DNA of 64,000 nucleotides from Roseofilum reptotaenium CS-1145. Lineage in GTDB: Bacteria > Cyanobacteriota > Cyanobacteriia > Cyanobacteriales > Desertifilaceae. The notes beneath the pieces are model-generated. The model had not been told where the DNA came from, did no database searches, and saw nothing but the letters and a program-made list of their open reading frames with translations. The stretch lies in the NCBI RefSeq assembly GCF_028330985.1, contig NZ_JAQMUE010000021.1, forward strand, positions 1-64,000. Reading direction: 5' to 3'. The translations under genes and the position numbers were made by a program. Shown here piece after piece: positions 1 to 9,363 of this stretch (the first letter of the stretch is position 1; every line of letters starts with the position of its first letter).

Positions 1-53
1 TCAACTCAATGGTCGCGATCGCATAACCATAGCATCAGATTAGAGGGTTACTT

Positions 54-82
54 GCCCAAAAAATCCCTGAGATTTTTTGGGC
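54..82. repeat. Perfect 11-bp inverted repeat (hairpin)
   Basis: GCCCAAAAAAT at 54-64 is perfectly complementary to ATTTTTTGGGC at 72-82, with a 7-nt loop. It could be a bidirectional terminator for a gene left of the window. No T run follows the stem on either strand, so the terminator role is inferred. Confidence 0.5.
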
Positions 83-160
83 ATCTTAAAGGCTCAAAGC
101 CAAGCGTAGCCTTAGATTAAAGCCTGTTGTCACCCCCTGAGGTCCTACAGAGTTTATTAA

Positions 161-466
161 AAACGAATTGGGATAACCCATCGTGTAAGTGAGGCAATTC
201 ATCAAGCTGGAGCTTGGATTACCGACTTTCACCTGTACTCAAATCTCCTGATCTGCATCAACTTCCAGGTTCCGATCGCTAATTTGAGCAGACTTGCTGT
301 AACGCTACAGGAAACAGGTTTGCAGTTGAGCCAAGAGAGCTTGGAGCAGCTTATGCCTGCTCATGACTCAACGCTGAAAGAGCAAGAGCTAGTCGGGACA
401 TTACAAATTACCTTTGTACACAACGAACCTGACTTACGCCGAGATATACCTGCTGTTCCAGGGTAA
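161..466 (+). pseudogene. 5'-damaged conserved cyanobacterial small protein
   Basis: The frame is open from just after a TAA at 158-160 to the stop at 466. The peptide looks like a real conserved protein: it passes through HRVSEAIHQAGAW, DFHLYSNLLICINFQVP, ETGLQLS and LQITFVHNEPDLRR, and ends in AVPG. It resembles a small cyanobacterial hypothetical protein with an ACT-like layout, which I recall but could not check. The frame has no ATG or GTG. The only usual start is a TTG at 284, inside the conserved part and after the best-conserved stretch, while ATT at 167 would be non-canonical. The simplest reading is loss of the N-terminus by mutation, leaving a remnant. A rare start codon or a sequencing error are alternatives. 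Confidence 0.5.
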
Positions 467-580
467 AGATTGGGGTAACCACATCTAAACATCGAAACAT
501 TCAGACGAGCATTATCCCAGTAGGATTTCTCACAACTGAAGAAGCACTGCATCAATTTATTTGGGAAAGAATCGTTTCAT

Positions 581-608
581 AAAAAGAAAGGGTAAAACTC
601 AGTTTTAC
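581..608 (-). terminator. Rho-independent terminator of the kinase gene
   Basis: GTAAAAC (592-598) and GTTTTAC (602-608) form a 7-bp stem with a 3-nt loop. Read on the minus strand it lies 7 nt past the stop of the kinase gene and is followed by a T-rich tract (complement of 581-591). The stem is AT-rich and therefore weak. Confidence 0.5.
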
Positions 609-615
609 TCAGATC

Positions 616-1992
616 TTATTCCCCACCCTCGATTCCCAAATAGAGCCAGTCTTGGATTTCATGGGTGAGCCAAGCCGCTTCATTGGGACTTAACGCTCCT
701 GCGATCGCATAAGTATATTCCCCAGTCGGATTTTGGCAATGGAGTTTCACCATCGTGGCAGAATTTTCATGATGAATAAATACCCCCATTAACTGCTCGG
801 ACACCCCGGTATGAGTGAGGTAACTGTAACCCAAAACTTTCTTTTCAATCTTAAAACTATTTTTCTCAAACGTCACTTCAATTTCAGTCGCTGAAAATAA
901 TAAAATCAGGGTAACAATCGCCAAAAAGCCAACCAGCAAAACGATCGGATTCTGAAGCAAACTGAGAATACTGATAAACAGCGATCGTATAATCATCAAG
1001 CAGAGTAGAACGATGGCAGTAGTTCTCAACGTATTGCGCTGAAATCTAGAGGGAACCTCTAACTTTAAGGTAGTGGGCGATCGCCAAATATAAATCAGTG
1101 TATTGTCCGGTTTCGGGACATGGCGAAACTTAGTACTCTGGGCTGTTTCGATCGCTACTGGTTGGTTATAGAGCTGATCGAAAGCTTCCTGGGCACTGCT
1201 AAACCGCTTCTCTAGGGCTGGATCGGTCATTTTCTCGATCCAAGTGATTAAATAGGGATTAAGTGTCGAGCGATCGCGAAACTGGATGCGATTTTCCCGA
1301 TGGGGCAGATCCACCGGAGGAACCCCAGTCGCTACATGAATCAACGTTGCCCCCAATGCATACAGATCGGATGCGGCAACCGCACGTCCCCAAAACTGTT
1401 CCAACGGTGCATAACCACTTGTCCCCACCACCGTAAACGTTACTCCAGTTACCGCTGCTTGGGATTGTACTGCACCAAAATCGACTAAGTATACTTCCCG
1501 ATCTTCACCAAGAATAATATTACTGGGCTTAATATCGCGATGTAGCACTGGGGGACTTAGGCGGTGTAAATAGATTAAAATTTTCAGAACCGAAGCTGCA
1601 ATTTCCTTCACTTCCTCTTCCGAAAAACGCGCCCCATTCTCCAACTGCTCCTGCAACGACACCCCTGGGATATACTCCTGCACCAACCCAAACCAAGGAA
1701 CTCCTCCCCCCATCTGTTGATCCAAAGAGAAATAATCCCGATATTCAGGAATACAAGGATGATCGAGCGCTTGCAAAACCTGCGCTTCCCGCTCAAACAA
1801 CTTCAGCTCATCCCATGGCATCTGGGGATTAAACGCCAACAACTTAAGGGTTACCGGTTCATTCACCCTTAAATCGGTTGCCAGCCAAGTTTGCCGACCT
1901 GCTGCCGTCCGCCCCAATTTCCGGTGTAACTGGTATTCTAGAGGTTGGGAAGAAGTTGATTGAACCGATAAAACTTGTTCCGGTTGTAACAT
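616..1992 (-). CDS. Membrane-anchored serine/threonine protein kinase
   Basis: A Hanks-type kinase of 458 aa. The kinase domain covers about residues 20-275: a degenerate glycine loop (LGRTAAGRQTW), a candidate ATP-binding Lys50, the catalytic loop HRDIKPSN at 151-158, DFG at 171-173 and an APLEQ version of the APE motif. Two membrane helices follow at about 323-345 and 348-367, then an unrecognised tail of about 90 residues that is probably on the cytosolic face. The start at 1992 gives the MLQPEQVL opening usual for this cyanobacterial group. An upstream in-frame start at 2154 would add 54 residues of non-conserved sequence. No Shine-Dalgarno sequence is evident. The substrate is unknown. 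The gene is divergent from the peroxiredoxin gene. Confidence 0.88.
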   Translation of the reverse strand: MLQPEQVLSVQSTSSQPLEYQLHRKLGRTAAGRQTWLATDLRVNEPVTLKLLAFNPQMPWDELKLFEREAQVLQALDHPCIPEYRDYFSLDQQMGGGVPWFGLVQEYIPGVSLQEQLENGARFSEEEVKEIAASVLKILIYLHRLSPPVLHRDIKPSNIILGEDREVYLVDFGAVQSQAAVTGVTFTVVGTSGYAPLEQFWGRAVAASDLYALGATLIHVATGVPPVDLPHRENRIQFRDRSTLNPYLITWIEKMTDPALEKRFSSAQEAFDQLYNQPVAIETAQSTKFRHVPKPDNTLIYIWRSPTTLKLEVPSRFQRNTLRTTAIVLLCLMIIRSLFISILSLLQNPIVLLVGFLAIVTLILLFSATEIEVTFEKNSFKIEKKVLGYSYLTHTGVSEQLMGVFIHHENSATMVKLHCQNPTGEYTYAIAGALSPNEAAWLTHEIQDWLYLGIEGGE

Positions 1993-2213
1993 TAGGAGGG
2001 GGAAGTAGTGAATGAGGGAATGGGGAAATTTTTCATTGAATTTAGACCTAATGTAGATTATAGCGCTACCTGCTGGGCGTTGACAGGGAAAGAAAGAAAG
2101 CAGCTTATTGGGATTTGAGTAGCCAGCGATCCTAAAACTTCTAGAATTTCTCACCCTAGATTAATTTTAATCTAGTATTCTAGACAAGATAGTGAGTTAA
2201 TCAAGGGATATTT

Positions 2214-2873
2214 ATGGGTTTAACCGAACATTTAAATAAGACATCCCAAGCTGTTTTTGCTGACCTCTCTGCAAGCATTAAAGCCAGATTCAAGGAAGCA
2301 ACTGAAGAATTACAGAACTCTGGGATTATCGAGCAAGCCTGTCAAAACGGAGACTTAGCTCCTGACTTCTCCTTACCGAATACAATGGGGAAAACCATCA
2401 CCCTTAGTGAGTTACTTAAAGTCGGGCCAGTGATCATTTCCTTCTATCGAGGGAAATGGTGTACGTTTTGCAACCTAGAATTACAAGCTTTCCAGCGCAT
2501 CTCTCCCAACTTAAAAGATCTAGGAACTACTCTCGTTGCCATTTCACCTCAAACTTTTGATCATTCATCTGGCACAGTTGACCAAAATCAACTCATATTT
2601 GATGTTCTCAGCGATCGCGGTAATGCCATCGCTCGAAGCTATGGTTTAGTCTTTCGCTTACCAGAATCTCTCCGAGTCCTCTATCAAAGCTTTGACATCG
2701 ATCTTCCCGCTTACAATGGTGATGAAACCTTTGAATTACCTATTCCAGCAACCTACATTATTAGTCAAGATGGTAAAGTTGCTCTATCTTTTATCAATGC
2801 AGATTACACTCAACGCCTTGACCCTCGGGACATTATGAAAACGTTACGCTCTCTTAAAAATGGGCAATCTTAA
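2214..2873 (+). CDS. AhpC/TSA-family peroxiredoxin-like protein
   Basis: 219 aa with a thioredoxin-fold AhpC/TSA domain from about residue 45. APDFSLPN opens the domain, and FYRGKWCTFCNLEL carries Cys83 and Cys86 in a CxxC arrangement at the position of the peroxidatic cysteine. IPATYIISQDGKV near residue 180 is the family's C-terminal cis-Pro/strand region. Such proteins reduce peroxides with thiol donors in the cytoplasm. The first 40 residues are a helical extension common in the larger 'peroxiredoxin-like' group. It is transcribed alone, away from the kinase gene. The donor and peroxide preference cannot be read from sequence. Confidence 0.85.
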   Translation: MGLTEHLNKTSQAVFADLSASIKARFKEATEELQNSGIIEQACQNGDLAPDFSLPNTMGKTITLSELLKVGPVIISFYRGKWCTFCNLELQAFQRISPNLKDLGTTLVAISPQTFDHSSGTVDQNQLIFDVLSDRGNAIARSYGLVFRLPESLRVLYQSFDIDLPAYNGDETFELPIPATYIISQDGKVALSFINADYTQRLDPRDIMKTLRSLKNGQS

Positions 2874-2971
2874 AGAAAAAGACAATTGACCCATTACCGA
2901 TAAACTGTTACCAGTGAGTAGCACTTTAAAGGTAGACTTGAGAGCGGAAAATTTTATTCCAGGGAGTTCCC

Positions 2972-3379
2972 ATGAAAGCAACAGGACATTGCCAGTGTGG
3001 TGCAGTTACCTACTCGGCCGAAGGGATAGAAACAGATGTTCATAGTTGTCACTGCAACATCTGTGTACGATGGACAGGTGGCCCTGCATTTGCTGTGAGT
3101 GTTGGTCAAGTCACATTTGAAGGAGAGGAAAATATCAGTCGATTTGATTCATCAGAATGGGCCGAGCGAGGATTTTGTCGTCGTTGTGGGACTCATCTTT
3201 TCTATCGTTTGAAAGAGGCAGATCAATATATGCTTTGGATGGGCACGTTTGATGATTCAACCCAATTCAATCTGGCCGGAGAAATCTTCATTGACCAAAA
3301 GCCCCACTTCTATGATTTAGCAGGCGATCACCCACGACTAACCGGTGAAGAATTTATGGCTTCAATCATGAACAATTAA
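2972..3379 (+). CDS. GFA/CENP-V-family zinc protein
   Basis: 135 aa and matches the GFA (glutathione-dependent formaldehyde-activating enzyme-like) fold. The expected cysteine sets are present: CQCG near residues 7-10, CHCNIC at 26-31 and CRRCG at 69-73, which in the family bind two zinc ions. The name should not be taken as function, because most GFA-fold proteins have no proven formaldehyde activity. An AGGGAG ribosome-binding site lies just before the ATG. It is a probable monocistronic gene between the peroxiredoxin and RNase Z. Confidence 0.85.
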   Translation: MKATGHCQCGAVTYSAEGIETDVHSCHCNICVRWTGGPAFAVSVGQVTFEGEENISRFDSSEWAERGFCRRCGTHLFYRLKEADQYMLWMGTFDDSTQFNLAGEIFIDQKPHFYDLAGDHPRLTGEEFMASIMNN

Positions 3380-3462
3380 ATTGATAAAGTTACAGGGAAA
3401 TGAAACCCACTTGAATACCTCTTCGATTAAAATAGAGAAAGCAGTCCCCCTGATACCCTAGC

Positions 3463-4404
3463 GTGCAAATAACTTTTCTTGGAACTAGCTCCGGTGTCCC
3501 TACGCGATCGCGTAATGTTTCGGCGATCGCCCTTCGTCTTCCTCAAAAGTCTGAACTCTGGCTCTTTGACTGCGGAGAAGGGACTCAGCACCAATTCCAA
3601 CGCAGCGATCTCAAAGTTAGCCAACTTCGGCGAATCTTCGTGACTCACATGCATGGCGATCACATCTTTGGCCTGATGGGTTTACTTGCCAGTTGTGGGT
3701 TAGCCGGAAGCATGGAACAAATCGATATTTATGGCCCTCCCAAACTGAGCGAATACCTGCAAGGATGTATCCGCTATTCCCAAACCCACTTTTCCTATCC
3801 AGTTAAGGTGCATACTGTAGAACCCGGTGTAATTTATGAAGATGCAGAATATCGCGTCATCTGCGGCCCCTTAAAACATAAAGTTCCCGCCTTTGGCTAT
3901 CGAGTGCAAGAAAAAGACCGTCCAGGACGCTTTGATGTTGCTCGCGCTCAGTCTCTTGGCATTCCGCCCGGCCCCCTCTATGGCAAGCTGAAAAAAGGAG
4001 AATGGATTACGCTCCCTGACGGGCGCAAAATTCACGGTGCGAAACTTTGTGGCCCCACTCAAGTGGGCAGAAGTTTTGTGTATTGCACCGATACTATCTT
4101 TTGTGAAGGAGCAGTAGACTTAGCCCAAAATGCTGATTTACTAGTACATGAATCTACCTTTGCCCATCAAGATGCCCAACTCGCCTACGATCGCCTCCAT
4201 TCTACTTCTACTATGGCCGCTCAAGTTGCCCTAGCTGCCAAAGTTAAGCAACTCATGCTCACCCATTTTAGTCCCCGATATGCCCCAGGCAACGCCCTAC
4301 AACTGGAAGATTTATTAACTGAAGCACGGGCAATTTTTCCCGAAACGGATATGGCCCATGATTTTCTTAGTTATGAAATTGCTCGCCAAATCTCCAATCA
4401 TTAA
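3463..4404 (+). CDS. rnz: Ribonuclease Z (tRNA 3' endonuclease)
   Basis: 313 aa metallo-beta-lactamase-fold endonuclease that trims the 3' trailer of tRNA precursors. The zinc motif HMHGDH is at residues 62-67. The family N-terminus (LGTSSGVPT followed by DCGEGTQ) is intact, and the later metal ligands lie in the TDT region, in LLVHESTF and in MLTHFSPRY. The length is standard for the short bacterial form. Translation starts at a GTG (3463), which gives the expected MQITFLGT opening; no ATG in this frame lies before the conserved region. It looks monocistronic. Confidence 0.95.
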   Translation: MQITFLGTSSGVPTRSRNVSAIALRLPQKSELWLFDCGEGTQHQFQRSDLKVSQLRRIFVTHMHGDHIFGLMGLLASCGLAGSMEQIDIYGPPKLSEYLQGCIRYSQTHFSYPVKVHTVEPGVIYEDAEYRVICGPLKHKVPAFGYRVQEKDRPGRFDVARAQSLGIPPGPLYGKLKKGEWITLPDGRKIHGAKLCGPTQVGRSFVYCTDTIFCEGAVDLAQNADLLVHESTFAHQDAQLAYDRLHSTSTMAAQVALAAKVKQLMLTHFSPRYAPGNALQLEDLLTEARAIFPETDMAHDFLSYEIARQISNH

Positions 4405-4533
4405 AAATCATAAAGAGATTGCAGAAAAATACCCAATATCCCTCACAATAGGAGAATGAAGCAAAAGACTCAAGTATTTATACTTAACCTGTGTTATTAC
4501 GACCCTGTACCGATAAGATAAAAGGTGTGGATT

Positions 4534-4755
4534 ATGATGCCAACTCTGCAATACTCAATCACCATGATTAAAGATGAAGCCCGTCATTTAGTTGATGTGG
4601 GTTCCGTCGAGAGGTTACAGCCGATTTACAGTTTGTGCCGTTATATTCCCAGTCGAGAATGGGAATCTGTAGAATTAGAATTAGAAAACCACGGATATTT
4701 ACTGCGCGATCGCATTGTTGATTTACTGGGCAGAGAAGACTGGAGAGAAGACTAA
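4534..4755 (+). CDS. DUF4327-family small protein
   Basis: A 73-aa acidic cytosolic protein recognised as DUF4327, a family largely limited to cyanobacteria with no assigned function. Visible landmarks are LQYSITMIKDEARHLVD, YIPSREW and the C-terminal LLRDRIVDLLGREDW. I chose the ATG at 4534 because AAAGG lies about 6 bases upstream. A GTG at 4525 and the adjacent ATG at 4537 are alternatives. A shorter-motif relative of the same size is at 53733. It is followed by the glgA terminator on the opposite strand, so the two genes converge. Confidence 0.8.
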   Translation: MMPTLQYSITMIKDEARHLVDVGSVERLQPIYSLCRYIPSREWESVELELENHGYLLRDRIVDLLGREDWRED

Positions 4756-4892
4756 CTAGATTTGAGGCAAGGGGTAAAAGCAAGAGAGAAAAGGAAAAAC
4801 AGCTTTTACCCTTTCCTTTCTTAAGCTTTGGTGAATGACAAGCTTTCAACAGAAAGGGTAAAACATCTCCTGCTGTTCCCCTTAACTCCATG

Positions 4893-4930
4893 AAAAAGAG
4901 ACTCTTCTGAATTGCATCAGAGAGTCTCTT
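4893..4930 (-). terminator. Strong terminator of glgA
   Basis: AAGAGACTC (4896-4904) pairs with GAGTCTCTT (4922-4930). TTCTGA/TCAGA extends the stem inward with one bulge around a small loop. Read on the minus strand, the stem is followed at once by a T run (complement of 4893-4897) and lies about 20 nt past the glgA stop. Confidence 0.85.
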
Positions 4931-4950
4931 CGTTCTCAGGAAACAAAAAA

Positions 4951-6426
4951 CTATAAACTGGTACTCCCAGCAGAAGGCTTCGGTTCTTCTGCTGCCGTTT
5001 CTTTTGTTTCTTCTTCTTCCTGTGGTTTAGGAGCTGGAGGAGGCGGAGGAGGAGCATCCGGGAAGATTTCCTCATAGATCTTGATATACTGATCTGCTGA
5101 AAGATCCCAACTATAATTTTGGCGCATCGCTCGCTGTTGCAGTTTTTTCCAATATTCCTTATATCGGAAGCCTTCCATCGCCTTAATCATAGAGCTAAAC
5201 AAATCTAGGGGTTCGTAGCGATCGAAGCAATACCCAGTTCCTAACTCTTTCGCCGGATCGTGGAAGCTCACCGTATCCACTAAACCGCCGGTACGACGCA
5301 CAATGGGAATGCAACCATAACGCATCGCTAACATTTGGCTAATGCCACAAGGCTCAAACCGAGACGGCATCAAGAACGCATCACATCCGGCATAAATGCG
5401 TCGAGCTAGGGCATCATTATAGAGCAACTGAACCGAAACCCGTCCTCGATAGCGGGAAGCCAAATCCCACATTTGCGTTTCATAATAGCGATCGCCCGTT
5501 CCCAACAACACAAACTGGGCATCCGTATACGCCATAAACCGATCCAGAATTTGCAGCGCCAGATCGATCCCCTTCTGCTCAACTAACCGGGTAACCATCC
5601 CAATTAAAAACGCCCCTTTATTAACTTCCAATCCAATTTCTTCCTGTAAAGAAACCTTATTTATCGGGCGTTTTTCCAACGTATCTGCATTAAAATTCTG
5701 ATACAGATATCTGTCCGTTTGTGGATTATAACTCTCTGTATCAATACCATTCAAAATACCGATACTTTTACCGCTCACATAAGAAAGTAAACCCTCTAAA
5801 TTTTCACCATATTCTGAGGTTTTAATCTGTTCCGAATAAGTTGGCGAAACCGTCGTCACCTTATTAGCAAATTGCACGGCTGCTGCCATAGTATTATGGC
5901 CTTCCATATACCAAGGACACCAAGTAATCTGGTCTAAATACCAACGCCAAGGACCTTGATAGGCCAAATTATGAATCGTAAACACAGTATTAATATCTGG
6001 TGTTTCATGCAACCACACCGGCAACATGCCCGCGTGCCAATCATGGCAATGGACAATACTGGGTCGCCAATAATTCCAAGCAAACTCAGCAGCCGCATTC
6101 GCAAATAACGTAAACCTCCATCCTTCATCTTCGCCAAAATAGACATTGCGCCCCGAAAAAGAAGGATGGCCAAACAAATAGAGCGGCACATCAGATTTAG
6201 GTAAAAAAGCCTGATAAATTTCAAAATCTTGGAACATTGCTGTTCCTTTCCAAACCGGTTCTTCCGGGATATCTATTTTATCCGGTAAAAAACCATAATA
6301 GGGCATGAAAACCCGCACATCATGACCCTTTTTTCGTAAGACTTTGGGCAGTGCACCAACGACATCACCCATACCACCCACTTTAGCCAATGGTGCTGCT
6401 TCTGCGGCAACAAATAAAATCTTCAT
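4951..6426 (-). CDS. glgA: Glycogen synthase (ADP-glucose)
   Basis: 491 aa GT5-family glycosyltransferase that elongates alpha-1,4-glucan from ADP-glucose. The ADP-glucose motif is KVGGMGDVV at residues 15-23. The GT-B C-terminal half shows the donor-site stretch PSRFEPCGISQM, then RRTGGLVDTV. The enzymatic part ends near residue 455. It is followed by a low-complexity tail rich in proline then glutamate (six prolines in a row, then EEEE), which is not part of the catalytic fold and looks disordered. It starts at ATG 6426 and has a strong terminator just downstream. It is monocistronic, and no other glycogen gene is nearby. Confidence 0.96.
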   Translation of the reverse strand: MKILFVAAEAAPLAKVGGMGDVVGALPKVLRKKGHDVRVFMPYYGFLPDKIDIPEEPVWKGTAMFQDFEIYQAFLPKSDVPLYLFGHPSFSGRNVYFGEDEGWRFTLFANAAAEFAWNYWRPSIVHCHDWHAGMLPVWLHETPDINTVFTIHNLAYQGPWRWYLDQITWCPWYMEGHNTMAAAVQFANKVTTVSPTYSEQIKTSEYGENLEGLLSYVSGKSIGILNGIDTESYNPQTDRYLYQNFNADTLEKRPINKVSLQEEIGLEVNKGAFLIGMVTRLVEQKGIDLALQILDRFMAYTDAQFVLLGTGDRYYETQMWDLASRYRGRVSVQLLYNDALARRIYAGCDAFLMPSRFEPCGISQMLAMRYGCIPIVRRTGGLVDTVSFHDPAKELGTGYCFDRYEPLDLFSSMIKAMEGFRYKEYWKKLQQRAMRQNYSWDLSADQYIKIYEEIFPDAPPPPPPAPKPQEEEETKETAAEEPKPSAGSTSL

Positions 6427-6597
6427 GTTTGCGATTAGTTCTGTAACATCTTGTCAAGGGGACGTGAAATAAGAGTAATTCTGAGATAGACTTACCGGAT
6501 CTAGAGTACCGCAGGCTGTGACCAAAACCAATGGGGTCATAGGTAATAGGTAATGGCAGAGGGGTAATGGGCTGGCAAGCTTAATTTTGGGCGTAAG

Positions 6598-6663
6598 AGT
6601 GTAGGTTGGGTTGAGGAACGACACCCAACACCAATTCAACCTACACTACTCACTGTAGGTTGG
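6598..6663. repeat. Nested inverted repeats with GTAGGTTG units, abutting the recA stop
   Basis: AGTGTAGGTTG (6598-6608) is the exact reverse complement of CAACCTACACT (6637-6647). Inside it, GTTGGGT (6605-6611) pairs with ACCCAAC (6623-6629). A third unit, TGTAGGTTGG (6654-6663), can also pair with the middle unit. The block ends at the base before the recA stop codon, so it lies in the recA 3' UTR and could terminate that transcript. It resembles GTAGGTTGGGTT-type interspersed repeats of cyanobacteria (recalled, not searched). Confidence 0.7.
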
Positions 6664-7785
6664 CTACAATTCTAACTCCTCCTCTTCAAGCTCAACGTTG
6701 AGATCGGGTAAATCACCACCATTAGTCAATCCATTAACGTCCTCCTCACTGACTGGGGTTACGGAGTTAGCAGAAACCACCGCTCCCATATCGAGTTTCT
6801 GGCGTACCTGATTTTCCACCCCTTGAGTAAACGGAAGATTCTCCTGCATATACTGAATGGTATTATCTCGTCCTTGGCCAATATTATTACCATCTTTACT
6901 GTACCAAGCACCTTTTTTGGTAATCACTCCAGTCTCTTCGGCAATATCCAAAAGACAGCCCATAGAGGAGATACCTTTACCAAAAATAATATCAAATTCG
7001 GCAATCCGGAAGGGAGGAGCAACCTTGTTTTTAGCTACTTTCACTTTCGCCCGAATCCCGTATTCTTCTGAACCTTTTTTCAAAGTTTGGATACGGCGGA
7101 TATCGAGACGAACAGAGGCATAGAACTTGAGGGCATTACCGCCAGTAGTGGTTTCAGGATTGCCATAAACGACACCAATTTTTTGCCGCAGTTGGTTGAG
7201 AAAGATCACGGTACAGCCTGATTTGCCAATATTACCCGTGATTTTACGCATAGCTTGGCTCATCAATCGGGCTTGGGCACCCATGGGCGCATCTCCCATA
7301 TCGCCTTCAATTTCTGAGCGGGGGACTAAAGCTGCTACAGAGTCTACGACTACAATATCAACCGCAGCCGATCGCACCAACTGATCGACTACCTCTAGAG
7401 CCATTTCTCCCGTATCGGGCTGGGAAACGAGCAAGTTTTCAATATCAACACCCAAAACTGAGGCATAGGTGGGATCTAGGGCATGTTCGGCATCCACAAA
7501 GGCGGCTACACCTCCCCCTTTCTGGACTTCAGAAATGGCATGGAGTGCTAAGGTGGTTTTCCCAGAACTTTCTGGGCCGTAGATTTCAATCACTCGCCCT
7601 TTGGGTAACCCTCCCCCTAGGGCTAAATCTAGGGTGAGTGCCCCTGTAGGAATGGTTTCGACTTTCATCCGCCCCACATCACCCAGGCGCATGATTGCAC
7701 CTTTACCAAAACTACGCTCAATCTGGGTGAGAACGGCTTTCAGGGCTTTCTGCTTATCGGAATTTTCGCTGGTTTTTGCAGGCAT
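6664..7785 (-). CDS. recA: Recombinase RecA
   Basis: 373 aa strand-exchange and LexA-coprotease ATPase of homologous recombination. Walker [10 protein letters not shown] is at residues 70-78. [12 protein letters not shown] is the Walker B region, [10 protein letters not shown] and the L2 region with [10 protein letters not shown] are intact, and the acidic C-terminal tail (ELEEEELEL) is present. Length is normal, so there is no intein. It starts at ATG 7785 and appears monocistronic. No convincing LexA-type operator was seen in the upstream 125 bp. The 3' end runs straight into a nested inverted repeat. Confidence 0.98.
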   Translation of the reverse strand: MPAKTSENSDKQKALKAVLTQIERSFGKGAIMRLGDVGRMKVETIPTGALTLDLALGGGLPKGRVIEIYGPESSGKTTLALHAISEVQKGGGVAAFVDAEHALDPTYASVLGVDIENLLVSQPDTGEMALEVVDQLVRSAAVDIVVVDSVAALVPRSEIEGDMGDAPMGAQARLMSQAMRKITGNIGKSGCTVIFLNQLRQKIGVVYGNPETTTGGNALKFYASVRLDIRRIQTLKKGSEEYGIRAKVKVAKNKVAPPFRIAEFDIIFGKGISSMGCLLDIAEETGVITKKGAWYSKDGNNIGQGRDNTIQYMQENLPFTQGVENQVRQKLDMGAVVSANSVTPVSEEDVNGLTNGGDLPDLNVELEEEELEL

Positions 7786-7910
7786 AGGTTTGTGTTGACG
7801 TAAAGTTCATCATTGATTCCTATTGTAGACAAATCTCACTCCGAAAGCAGACATGATTTTTAATTTTTAATTTTTAACGGGTCACTGAGCGTAGCCGAAG
7901 TGTTAATTGA

Positions 7911-9089
7911 TTACGACTGGGATAGGCGCTTGACCTCTTGCCCACCCAGCAATTGGTCGGCTTCTCGGAGAAGATCGGGAATAATATCGGCATGGGGACT
8001 GTTGGCTAAACAGGGAGCCAGGTCAACCTTGAGGTTATGGGCTTTATTGCCGGGAAACCAGTGACTGCCATTACCGAGCAGGTTATAGCGCATTTTGGCA
8101 TACTCGACTAAATCGTAGGCTAGGGCCAGATTCCTGAGCCAGAGAATGGTATGAATATTGATCTGGTTGGGAGTAGCTTCAGGAGTCGGCAGGCCAACAT
8201 GCCACGTTTTGTACCAATTTTCCCCGAAAGTGGCGATCGCCGCTTCTTGCAAACGACTCAGAATAGGTGTTAAGACTTCATCCGCCCGATCTAAAAGGGA
8301 TAATACCTTTAGATGCTCGTCAAAATCACTCGGACAGGCTGCACCTAAACTCAGAGTATGGACTTGGGGATGACTCAGACAAAACAGGTCATTAAACACC
8401 ATCGGACTTAGAGGAGCGCAAAGATCTACCAGTTTTTGCGGCGGTTTATAGAGTTGTCCTCCTTTATCCGAAGGACTAATGATAAACACTCCCACATCAT
8501 GCCTTTGAGCCGCTTCAATAGCCGGCCAGTTGCGTTGATTAATGTAGTACCAATGGAGGTTTACATAATCAAATTCACCCGTTTCAATCGCTTGGGTAAT
8601 GATATCCGTGGGGCCGTGAGTAGAGAAGCCAATAAAGCGAATTCTGCCCTGTTTTTGGTACTCGCGAGCCACATCTAAACAGCCTCCAGGACGAACAGTT
8701 TGATGGATAATCTCTTGAGTATTAATTCCGTGAATGCCTAACAGATCGATGGTATCGAGTTGCAGGTTCTGGAGGGAAGTTTCAAGGTTTTGGCGAAAGA
8801 CTTCGGGGTCGGCTTGGGGAGAAACCTTGGTTTGGATAATGAACCGATCGCGGGGCAATTTCGGTAAAATCTGACCCAATTGTAGCTCTGATGTGCCATA
8901 TCCCCTAGCCGTTTCGATATGGGTAATTCCCAGGTCTAAGCCACGGCGAATGGTTGCTTCTAGATTTTTCTGATTATCTTCTGGAATCTCCGATAGAGCC
9001 TTATCTTGCCACTTGTATTGATAGCGCATTCCTCCACAGGAGAAGATAGGCATCGGGAGATCGGTTCTGCCAAATCGTCGATACTGCAT
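7911..9089 (-). CDS. Aldo/keto reductase
   Basis: 392 aa NAD(P)H-dependent oxidoreductase with a TIM-barrel AKR domain over about residues 1-270 and a helical C-terminal extension of about 110 residues. The catalytic tetrad region is visible: Tyr64 in RGYGTSE, Lys88 in IIQTKVS and the His of LLGIHG. The usual Asp of the DTA motif is replaced by Glu59 (HIETARGYG). The large AKR group with such extensions sometimes carries an iron-sulfur motif, but I see no Cys cluster here. The substrate is unknown. It is divergent from the DUF2325 gene. Confidence 0.88.
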   Translation of the reverse strand: MQYRRFGRTDLPMPIFSCGGMRYQYKWQDKALSEIPEDNQKNLEATIRRGLDLGITHIETARGYGTSELQLGQILPKLPRDRFIIQTKVSPQADPEVFRQNLETSLQNLQLDTIDLLGIHGINTQEIIHQTVRPGGCLDVAREYQKQGRIRFIGFSTHGPTDIITQAIETGEFDYVNLHWYYINQRNWPAIEAAQRHDVGVFIISPSDKGGQLYKPPQKLVDLCAPLSPMVFNDLFCLSHPQVHTLSLGAACPSDFDEHLKVLSLLDRADEVLTPILSRLQEAAIATFGENWYKTWHVGLPTPEATPNQINIHTILWLRNLALAYDLVEYAKMRYNLLGNGSHWFPGNKAHNLKVDLAPCLANSPHADIIPDLLREADQLLGGQEVKRLSQS

Positions 9090-9363
9090 GATTGATGGGG
9101 TTGATCGGATTCAGAGGGTCTGGGAAAATGGAGCGATCGCCTTCATCGTGAACCAACACTCCTTTTCTCCAAATTTTACCCACTCCCCAGTCATCCTAAC
9201 ACTGATCGCCAGAAGACATAAACAGTTAAAGCTAACTTACCAGTCTGACCGCAATCAACGATAAGATCATAAGATAAACTTAATGTCTCTTTTGGATGGT
9301 TACGGCGCAGGTTGGACACATCTAAGGCAGACTCCAGTAACGTTTACCTATCTTCAATCGATC

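Noticed and set aside
9283-9363. 27-residue N-terminal extension of the DUF2325 protein
   Set aside because: Composition differs from the charged coiled coil that follows; kept only as an alternative start.
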